From assembly GCA_019243595.1 (NCBI GenBank), contig JAFAUA010000010.1, positions 1 to 7,360 on the forward strand: a DNA stretch of 7,360 nt, in the 5' to 3' direction. The notes below the pieces were generated by a model. The model had not been told where the DNA came from. It was given only the letters and a program-made list of their open reading frames with translations, and ran no database searches. Positions 1 to 5,030 of this stretch are shown here, one piece after another; the first letter of the stretch is position 1, and every line of letters starts with the position of its first letter. The position numbers and the translations under genes were made by a program. The DNA is from Acidimicrobiia bacterium (GTDB lineage: Bacteria > Actinomycetota > Acidimicrobiia > Acidimicrobiales > AC-14).

Positions 1-67
1 GATCAGTCCCTGCCGGCCTGCGGCTCGGTCATCCGCCAGCCCTGCCGGCCCGCGTAGGAACGGCGAG
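1..67. other. Short flank with no assigned gene
   Basis: Plus-strand frame 1 is open from the window edge to a TAG at 55-57 (about 18 codons, ending RQPCRPA). It could be the tail of a gene converging on the hydrolase, but 18 open codons are unremarkable at this GC content and I recognise no family. An 11-bp direct repeat (ccctgccggcc) lies at 8-18 and 40-50. No T-tract follows any possible stem, so I do not call a terminator. Confidence 0.2.
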
Positions 68-790
68 TTAGGGGGTCCAGAGTCCGCTGGGCGCCGTGCC
101 GGTGTCGGCTTGGAGCTCGAGCAGGAAAGGGTTGGTGCGGCGTTCACCGCCGACGCTGGTGACCGGTCCGTGGCCGGGAAGGACCTGGACCTCGTCGGCC
201 ATCGGGAGGATCTTCTCGGCCATCGACGCCATCAGTTCCTCGTAGGAGCCACCGGGCAGGTCGGTGCGGCCAATGGAGCCGGCGAAGAGGTGGTCGCCAC
301 TGAACAGCACGCTGCCCTCGCCCTCGACCTCCATGAGGAAGCACGCCGAGCCCTTGGTGTGACCCGGCGTGTGGATGGCGGTGAACGTCATCCCCGCGCC
401 CGAGACCTTCTGGCCGTCGTCGAGCCCGTAGATGAGCTCAGGCGGACGCAGCTCCAGACCTTCGGCCTCGAGGAACTGGCCGAAGCCGCCGCTGGTGCCG
501 ACGGGATCGAGCAACATGTGGCGGTCGGCATCGTGGATGTGGACGGGGAGCTCGTCGGCGTTCTCTTGCGCGTGCACGACCTCACTGACGCCACCGACGT
601 GATCGACGTGGCCGTGGGTGTTGAGCAAGGCAACGAGCCGCAGGCCGTGCTCCTCGAGGCGGGACAGAATCGCACTGGGGTCGGGCGGCGCGTCGATGAG
701 CACGCACTCGCCGCCCGGACCGTTGGGTGCCACAAACCAGGCGTTGGTCGCCGCGATCCACAGCGGCAGGCCTTCGATGAGCATCGACAT
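68..790 (-). CDS. MBL-fold metallo-hydrolase, glyoxalase II / YcbL-like
   Basis: This is a 240-residue cytoplasmic metallo-beta-lactamase-fold hydrolase. Visible metal ligands are THGHVDH at 58-64 (H59, H61, D63, H64), H144 in TPGHTKGS, D166 in SGDHLF and H207 in PGHGP: the complete two-metal set of the hydroxyacylglutathione hydrolase-like group. The segment GSIGRTDLPGGSYEEL (171-186) and the tail ERRTNPFL are typical of the short YcbL-like branch, which lacks the long C-terminal glutathione-binding domain of classical GloB. A thioester hydrolase role is therefore plausible, but the substrate is unknown. I chose ATG 790 because homology begins there and malQ stops at 804-802, 11 bp upstream. 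The reading frame stays open further upstream, but that stretch lies out of frame inside malQ. An alternative start is ATG 784. No strong Shine-Dalgarno sequence is seen, so it is probably co-transcribed with malQ. The pairing gives no obvious metabolic link. Confidence 0.93.
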   Translation of the reverse strand: MSMLIEGLPLWIAATNAWFVAPNGPGGECVLIDAPPDPSAILSRLEEHGLRLVALLNTHGHVDHVGGVSEVVHAQENADELPVHIHDADRHMLLDPVGTSGGFGQFLEAEGLELRPPELIYGLDDGQKVSGAGMTFTAIHTPGHTKGSACFLMEVEGEGSVLFSGDHLFAGSIGRTDLPGGSYEELMASMAEKILPMADEVQVLPGHGPVTSVGGERRTNPFLLELQADTGTAPSGLWTP

Positions 791-801
791 CGCTTCGGAG
801 G

Positions 802-2490
802 CTACCCAGCGCGTCCTCGCTGGAGCGCGTCCGCGACGCGGTTGGCGAGGGGGTGCACCTCGATGTCCTCGAGCGGCAGTGGCAGCGCCAACGACCAGTT
901 CGGCCACTCGTCGATCGTTCCCGGCATGTTGGGGCGTTCGATGACTGCGATGGCATCGTCGAGCGTTCCCGACACGAGCATCGATGGTGCGCGCGCCAGC
1001 GCGCCGTGCACGCCGACGATGACCTCCTCGACGTCCGCATCGTCGGAGGTCCCCGCCAGGTGGGCGAGGTGGGAGCGCACCTCTTCCCAACCGTCGACGT
1101 TGGGCTGCAGCTCGAGCTCCTCCTGGACCTTGAGATCGCGCCCCGACCACAGGCCGGCGACCGTCGGCAGGTCGTGGGTCGTCACCGCGGCCATGGCGTT
1201 CCTCGGATAGCCATCCGGCTCCCCGTCCTCGAACCACACCACGCGGTACGACAGCAAGCCGCGCTCGGCGAGAGCGTCCAAGATCTCGGGTGACGTCGTG
1301 CCCAGGTCCTCGGCAACGACGTAGGCGTCCGCCGCCTGGCTCTCGACAGCGATGATGTCGAGCAGGTCCTCGAACGGATACTGCACGTACACCCCCTCGG
1401 AGGGCGGGGCCCCGTCGGGTACCCAATAGAGACGCGCCAGCCCGAGGGCATGGTCGATGCGCAGGGCGCCGGCGTAGCGCACCCCGGCGCGAATGGTCTC
1501 CGCGAACGGCTTGTAGTTGGCGGCGCGCAGCTTCCAGGGGTCGAAGGCGGGCAGCCCCCATGCCTGCCCTTGGGTGTTGAACTCGTCGGGCGGGGCTCCG
1601 ATCGACATCCCGGGTGCCAGCAGGGACTGCCACGACCATGCGTCGAAGCCGCCGGGGGAGAAGCCGACGGCCAGGTCGTGCATCACGTCGACGTGCGCCG
1701 ACGCCTGCTCGAGCTGCAGGTCGAGTAGCCACTGCAGCCACTGGTGGAAGCGGACGCGGTCGTGGTGCTCCATGAAGACGTGCACGACCTCAGGCGTCGC
1801 CGGTCGCTGATACGGCGCCGGCCACTCCCGCCAGTCTTGGCCGTGCGTCTCCGCCAACACGCAATAGAGCGCCCATTGCTCGAGCGGCTCTCCCTGCTCG
1901 GCGACGTAGTCGTCAAAGCGCGGGTCGCCCCGGAAGGCGTCCCAGATGCGGCCGAGGGCGTCGAGCTTGTGGCGCAAGACGGCGTTGCGGTCGATGCGCC
2001 GTTCGGTGTTCAGCGCTCGGGCCGTCGCTGCAATCGACTGGATGTCGATGTCGAACGCGCCCGGCACCTCCTCGATCCTGAGATAGAGGACGTTCCGGAA
2101 TCGCCTGCTGCTCGGGTAGTAGGGACTGGGGTTCTGCGGAAGGACGGGAACGGCGGCGTGCAGGGGGTTGATGAGGATGAACCCCGCCCCTTTGCTCCGG
2201 GCCCACTGGGCCAGACGGTCGAGGTCCATGAGATCCCCGACCCCCCAGCTGCTGAGCGACCGCGCCGCGTAGAGCTGGGCGGCCCAGCCCCACATGCGGC
2301 GGGGCGGTGCCTGGCACTGGAGCGCCCGGGCACCCGAGCGACGGTTCCCGGGGGGAGGCCCGTCTGGGGTGGCGCCCATGGCCTCGAGCACGGCGTCGAC
2401 GGTGGTGTCGGGCGCCGCCCGGGGTTCGCCGTGGGCGTCGAGGTACTCGACCTGGACACCCCAGGCCGCAGGATCAACCGGCCGCCGCAT
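802..2490 (-). CDS. malQ: 4-alpha-glucanotransferase (amylomaltase, GH77), compact form
   Basis: This is a 562-residue cytoplasmic GH77 enzyme that transfers alpha-1,4-glucan segments between maltodextrins. Catalytic residues are all visible: nucleophile D346 in GALRIDHALGL, acid/base E394 in VVAEDLGTT and transition-state D440 in TTHDLPT. Substrate-loop signatures are present: SSWGVGDL near 90, INPLHA near 108, PSPYYPSSRRF at 131-141, APPDEFNTQGQAWGLP at 299-314. The first 43 residues resemble the N-terminal helical segment of long actinobacterial MalQ (about 700 residues). A short Pro/Gly/Arg-rich stretch (about 44-64) then leads directly into RMWGWAAQLY, so the beta-sandwich domain usual at this point is missing. 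ATG 2490 is preferred because the conserved N-terminus begins soon after it. A CTG at 2520 is the only other in-frame upstream candidate before a stop at 2526-2524. It is the first gene of a likely malQ-hydrolase transcript and diverges from the small helical gene. Confidence 0.95.
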   Translation of the reverse strand: MRRPVDPAAWGVQVEYLDAHGEPRAAPDTTVDAVLEAMGATPDGPPPGNRRSGARALQCQAPPRRMWGWAAQLYAARSLSSWGVGDLMDLDRLAQWARSKGAGFILINPLHAAVPVLPQNPSPYYPSSRRFRNVLYLRIEEVPGAFDIDIQSIAATARALNTERRIDRNAVLRHKLDALGRIWDAFRGDPRFDDYVAEQGEPLEQWALYCVLAETHGQDWREWPAPYQRPATPEVVHVFMEHHDRVRFHQWLQWLLDLQLEQASAHVDVMHDLAVGFSPGGFDAWSWQSLLAPGMSIGAPPDEFNTQGQAWGLPAFDPWKLRAANYKPFAETIRAGVRYAGALRIDHALGLARLYWVPDGAPPSEGVYVQYPFEDLLDIIAVESQAADAYVVAEDLGTTSPEILDALAERGLLSYRVVWFEDGEPDGYPRNAMAAVTTHDLPTVAGLWSGRDLKVQEELELQPNVDGWEEVRSHLAHLAGTSDDADVEEVIVGVHGALARAPSMLVSGTLDDAIAVIERPNMPGTIDEWPNWSLALPLPLEDIEVHPLANRVADALQRGRAG

Positions 2491-2540
2491 CCCGGCGACC
2501 GTAGCCGTCGAGGCATTCAGGCCTTATGCTTTTCCTCCCT
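2491..2540. promoter_or_regulatory. Divergent intergenic region, malQ / helical protein
   Basis: This 50-bp gap must hold the start signals for both flanking transcripts. On the plus strand, TATGCT at 2525-2530 fits the actinobacterial -10 pattern TAnnnT and would give a near-leaderless message starting just before ATG 2541. No convincing -35 is seen at the usual spacing. On the minus strand an AGGGAGG purine run (2540-2534) lies too far from ATG 2490 to serve as its Shine-Dalgarno sequence. These assignments are pattern matches only. Confidence 0.4.
2525..2530 (+). promoter_or_regulatory. Candidate -10 element (TATGCT)
   Basis: The hexamer matches TAnnnT and lies 10 nt before ATG 2541. With normal -10 spacing, transcription would start at about 2537, leaving a leader of only a few bases. 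This would explain why no Shine-Dalgarno sequence precedes ATG 2541. No -35 match supports it, so it remains tentative. Confidence 0.3.
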
Positions 2541-2834
2541 ATGTCTCGTTGGTTGGTCGAGCGACGGCTCTCGGACGTGTCCGCACGCCTGAAGCGTCAG
2601 CGCGCCGAGCTGCAGGTCATCGACGAGCAGCTGCTGTTCTTCGCCGACGAAGCCGACGAGCTGCGCCTCCGAGCGCTGGTGTCCGAGACGCCGCTGGCCG
2701 ACCACGACCACCATGAGGCCAAGAAGCACGCTGACGCCATGGCGCGCGAGCGGGCGAAGGTGGTTGCATCGATCGCAGAGCTGGAGAAAGCCCAGGACGA
2801 GCTACTCGACAAGCTCGTCGCCGAGACGCGCTGA
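2541..2834 (+). CDS. Small helical (coiled-coil) protein of unknown function
   Basis: I do not recognise a named family. The 97-residue product is soluble, highly charged and almost entirely helical by composition. Helix 1 (about 4-46) is rich in Leu, Arg and Glu with heptad-like spacing. A short break follows at SETPLADHDH (48-57). Helix 2 (about 57-94) includes AKVVASIAELEKAQDELLDKL. The likely fold is an antiparallel helical hairpin. Histidines H55, H57, H58 and H63 cluster at the turn. No signal peptide or membrane segment is seen. An in-frame ATG at 2526 would add five residues (MLFLP), but it sits inside the candidate -10 TATGCT, so ATG 2541 is preferred. It lies 30 bp upstream of the ANTAR regulator, in the same frame and separated by TGA 2832-2834. 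The position suggests a partner of the regulator, but that is inference. Confidence 0.8.
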   Translation: MSRWLVERRLSDVSARLKRQRAELQVIDEQLLFFADEADELRLRALVSETPLADHDHHEAKKHADAMARERAKVVASIAELEKAQDELLDKLVAETR

Positions 2835-2850
2835 GGCGCTGACCCGACTA

Positions 2851-2856
2851 GAGGAG
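2851..2856 (+). promoter_or_regulatory. Shine-Dalgarno GAGGAG that fixes an ATT start
   Basis: GAGGAG sits in the 30-bp gap after the helical gene's TGA. Eight nucleotides (cgttcccg) separate it from the ATT at 2865, which is normal spacing. No ATG, GTG, TTG or CTG occurs in this frame between the TGA at 2832 and the GTG at 2949. The ribosome-binding site therefore points to ATT as the initiation codon. Confidence 0.65.
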
Positions 2857-2864
2857 CGTTCCCG

Positions 2865-3458
2865 ATTTCCGTCCGCGTCGTTCTTGCCGAAGACGAAGCG
2901 ATCATTCGCCTCGATCTCAAAGAGATCCTCGAAGAGGAGGGTTATGAGGTGGTGGGCGAGACCGGTCGCGGCGATGAGGCCGTGCAGCTGGTGCGCGACC
3001 TCGACCCCGACCTCGCGATCCTCGACATCAAGATGCCCGGCATGGACGGGCTCTCCGCGGCGCGCGAGATCGCGGGGGAGCGACGGGCGGCGGTGCTCAT
3101 CCTCACCGCCTTCAGCCAACGCGACCTGATCGAGCAGGCCAAGGATTCCGGCGCTCTTGCCTATCTGGTCAAGCCCTTCCAGAAGAACGAGTTGATCCCG
3201 GCCATCGAGATCGCCCTCGGCCGGTTCAAGGAGATCCGGGCCCTGGAGACCGAGGTACAGAGCCTCGAGGACCAGATGGAGACGCGGAAGGTCGTCGACC
3301 GGGCCAAGGGCCGGCTGATGGATGTGCACCACTACTCGGAGGCCGACGCCTTCTCGTTCATCCAGAAGACGGCGATGCGCGAGCGGGTGACGATGAAGCA
3401 GGTCGCCGAGCGCCTCATCTCCGGCGAGCTCACGCCGCCGGAGCCCTCAGCGAGCTAG
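2865..3458 (+). CDS. pdtaR: ANTAR-domain response regulator (PdtaR-like), ATT start
   Basis: This is a 197-residue two-component regulator with a receiver followed by an RNA-binding ANTAR domain. The N-terminus reads (M)SVRVVLAEDEAIIRLDL. Receiver residues are complete: E9/D10 acidic pocket, phosphoacceptor D54 in AILDIKMPGMDG, T81 and K103 in LVKPF. A helical linker (about 112-138) leads to ANTAR at about 138-190, with AKGRLM at 147-152 and AMRERVTMKQVAERLI from 170. ANTAR regulators generally act by transcription antitermination at paired RNA hairpins. In mycobacteria PdtaR is phosphorylated by PdtaS, and no kinase is present here. The first conventional start, GTG 2949, would remove beta-1 and the acidic pocket, so it cannot give a working receiver. 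The alignment and the Shine-Dalgarno sequence both point to ATT 2865. The TAG stop at 3456-3458 overlaps the stop of the convergent metal regulator. Confidence 0.92.
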   Translation: MSVRVVLAEDEAIIRLDLKEILEEEGYEVVGETGRGDEAVQLVRDLDPDLAILDIKMPGMDGLSAAREIAGERRAAVLILTAFSQRDLIEQAKDSGALAYLVKPFQKNELIPAIEIALGRFKEIRALETEVQSLEDQMETRKVVDRAKGRLMDVHHYSEADAFSFIQKTAMRERVTMKQVAERLISGELTPPEPSAS

Positions 3459-4114
3459 CCGGCCGCGACGAACAGCTGGGCCGCGAGGCCCGGCTCGATC
3501 GACAGCGTGCCCTCGTCGACGGCCAGGGTGAGCGTGCCGTTCGGTGCCTTGGCCCGCACCTCGGCATCGACACCCGGGATGAAGCCGTGGGTGTCGAGGT
3601 ACGTCAGCGACTTGGTATCGGTCTCCACCTGTTCGGTCACCCGCTCGAGGCGGACGTGGTCGCCGGGCTCTGACTCGGCGAGCGCCGTGAGGTGGCGCTT
3701 CTGCACGGGCGCACCGGGGATGGGGTTGCCGTGCGGGCAGGTCGACGGGTTGCCGAGGAGCGTCACCAATTTGGCCTCGACGTCGTCGGAGATCACGTGC
3801 TCCCAACGGCATGCTTCCAGGTGGGTCTTGTGCCACTCGAGGCCGATGACGTCGTTGAGCAGGCGCTCGGCCAGGCGGTGCTTGCGGACGACGCTCTCCG
3901 CTCGTTTGCGGCCCTTGGATGTGAGCCGCAGCGACCGCCCCTCGGATTCCATGAACCCGTCGGCGCGCAGACGGCCGATCATCTCCGACACCGAGGGCGG
4001 CGCGTGTCCGAGGCGCTCGGCCAGCCGCGCCTGGATGACCGGCGTGCCTTCTTCTTGCAGCTCGTACACGGCCTCGAGGTACTCCTCGACCGGCGGGTGG
4101 AAACCGTCGTGCAT
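3455..4114 (-). CDS. DtxR/MntR-family metal-dependent transcriptional repressor
   Basis: This is a 219-residue cytoplasmic DNA-binding regulator that would repress metal-uptake genes when loaded with Fe2+ or Mn2+. A winged helix spans about 8-70 (TPVIQARLAERLGHAPPSVS, RLTSKGR). Dimerisation and metal-binding helices span about 71-140. A FeoA/SH3-like C-terminal domain spans about 147-219. The numbering matches C. diphtheriae DtxR: H79, E83, H98, C102, E105 and H106 are all present (RKHRLAERLL, ACRWEH). The DtxR Met10 position is Glu here (E11, in VEEYLEAVYEL), which resembles the acidic ligand of MntR, while C102 stays DtxR-like. Metal preference is therefore unclear. It starts 2 bp after the transporter's TGA (TGAGGATG), with a GGGGG ribosome-binding run 7 nt upstream inside the transporter gene. 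The longer upstream open frame is a shadow of that gene. Confidence 0.93.
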   Translation of the reverse strand: MHDGFHPPVEEYLEAVYELQEEGTPVIQARLAERLGHAPPSVSEMIGRLRADGFMESEGRSLRLTSKGRKRAESVVRKHRLAERLLNDVIGLEWHKTHLEACRWEHVISDDVEAKLVTLLGNPSTCPHGNPIPGAPVQKRHLTALAESEPGDHVRLERVTEQVETDTKSLTYLDTHGFIPGVDAEVRAKAPNGTLTLAVDEGTLSIEPGLAAQLFVAAG

Positions 4115-4116
4115 CC

Positions 4117-4974
4117 TCAGACCCCCGCCGCGACGAGCACGAAGTCGGTGGCGAGCCCGGCGAGGAACCCGAGCAATAGGCCCCACATGAGCACCTCTCG
4201 GTGGCCCATGCGGAACGCCATCTTCACCAGCTGCAGGATGACGTAGAGGATCGAGCCGGCGGCCAGGGCCAGGAACGCCACGGAGAGCGTGTCGTTGACG
4301 ATCGACTCGCCGACGATCGTGCCGAGGAAGGTCGGACCGCCGCCGATCAGACCCAGCGCGGCGAGGTACTTCCACGAGGGCCGGACACCCTCGGTCGACA
4401 TCGGCGCCACGATGCCGAAGCCCTCGGTGGCGTTGTGCATGCCGAAGCCGATGATGAGCAGCAAGGCGAGGCTGATCTCGCCCTTGGCCGCCGACTGGCC
4501 GATCGCCAGACCCTCGGAGAAGTTGTGGAACCCGATGCCGATGGCGATGAGCAAAGCGAGACGCGACGCCTCGTGGGCGAGCGTCGACACGGCGGGCCGC
4601 AGGTCCTCGGCCAACGCAGCCCCGGGCCCTTCACGCCGAACTCGCGGACGGCTGGCGAGCCAGCGGTCGTAATACACCAGGCTCAGGAGCCCAACGCCAA
4701 GCAACAAGGTGAACGTCGCGGCCAGCTCGGCGAACCGGCCCCAGGTGCCGTTGCCGTCGACAGCTGCCGCGGTCAGCGCTTTCTTGACGGGCTCGATGGC
4801 CTGGGAGAGGACATCCCACAGCAGGAACAGCAGGATGCCGATGGCAAGGGCGTTCAGTAGAGCGCGGGTGCGTGACGACAGCTTCTGGGTCCGTCCCACC
4901 GGCAGGCCGAGAAAGATCGTCGCTCCGGCGATGCCACCGAGGAGAATCACCTGGCCGTCTGACACAGACGTCAT
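4117..4974 (-). CDS. ZIP-family divalent metal transporter
   Basis: This is an inner-membrane transporter that moves Zn2+, Mn2+ or Fe2+ into the cytoplasm. In the 285-residue form I see eight hydrophobic segments at roughly 8-25, 37-57, 84-101, 138-160, 166-190, 203-223, 231-251 and 262-283. The binuclear metal-site motifs are GFHNFSEGLAIG (H150, N151, E154) in TM4 and GMHNATEGFGI (H180, N181, E184) in TM5. The TM3-TM4 loop is short and not His-rich. Three starts are possible: ATG 4974, an upstream TTG at 4992 that would place the operator inside the gene, and GTG 4965, which would fit a leaderless transcript from the TAATAT at 4978-4973. No Shine-Dalgarno sequence precedes ATG 4974. It is followed immediately by the DtxR-family regulator, so the pair is very probably translationally coupled. 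Direction and metal are inferred from family and context. Confidence 0.92.
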   Translation of the reverse strand: MTSVSDGQVILLGGIAGATIFLGLPVGRTQKLSSRTRALLNALAIGILLFLLWDVLSQAIEPVKKALTAAAVDGNGTWGRFAELAATFTLLLGVGLLSLVYYDRWLASRPRVRREGPGAALAEDLRPAVSTLAHEASRLALLIAIGIGFHNFSEGLAIGQSAAKGEISLALLLIIGFGMHNATEGFGIVAPMSTEGVRPSWKYLAALGLIGGGPTFLGTIVGESIVNDTLSVAFLALAAGSILYVILQLVKMAFRMGHREVLMWGLLLGFLAGLATDFVLVAAGV

Positions 4975-5030
4975 ATTAGGCGTACCTAACAAACAGATTC
5001 GAATAAGAGGCTCGTAGGCTCGGAGAAGCG
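4975..5030. promoter_or_regulatory. Divergent intergenic region, ZIP transporter / polA
   Basis: This 56-bp gap separates the two divergent starts. It holds the operator palindrome on the transporter side and a GGAG ribosome-binding site (5022-5025) 5 nt before the polA ATG. AT-rich bases at about 4990-5006 (within aacaaacagattcgaataag) are the likeliest -10 zone for polA, but I see no strong -35/-10 pair on either strand. Confidence 0.5.
4976..4989 (-). promoter_or_regulatory. DtxR/IdeR-box-like operator at the transporter start
   Basis: Read on the minus strand, the site is TTAGGTACGCCTAA: inverted arms TTAGG and CCTAA around a 4-bp centre. It matches 12 of 14 positions of the first part of the DtxR/IdeR consensus (TTAGGTTAGCCTAACCTAA). 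It ends one base before ATG 4974 and overlaps a TAATAT hexamer (4978-4973) that could be the -10. A repressor bound here would block the transporter-regulator transcript, giving autoregulation. That the neighbouring regulator binds it is inference. Confidence 0.65.

Noticed and set aside
8..50. 11-bp direct repeat (ccctgccggcc) as a terminator or attachment site
   Set aside because: Only two copies 32 bp apart, GC-rich, with no T-tract and no integrase or mobile element nearby. This is likely chance.
110..1210. Long plus-strand open frame (366 codons)
   Set aside because: It lies antisense to the hydrolase and malQ, has low-complexity composition and no family signature. It is a GC-driven shadow.
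791..1741. Minus-strand frame that extends the hydrolase upstream to give 557 residues
   Set aside because: The extra 317 residues are an Arg/Ala-rich translation in the wrong frame of malQ, which itself has complete catalytic motifs. MBL homology begins at ATG 790.
2526..2540. ATG 2526 as the start of the small helical gene
   Set aside because: It adds only MLFLP, has no Shine-Dalgarno sequence and overlaps the candidate -10. ATG 2541 is preferred, though not proved.
2835..2864. ANTAR target RNA (paired hexaloop hairpins) near the regulator
   Set aside because: The gaps here (30 bp, and 50-56 bp elsewhere) are too short for a dual-hairpin antiterminator, and no such stems are visible.
4115..4375. 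N-terminal extension of the DtxR-family regulator to 306 residues
   Set aside because: It overlaps the conserved transporter end in another frame. DtxR numbering fits exactly from ATG 4114.
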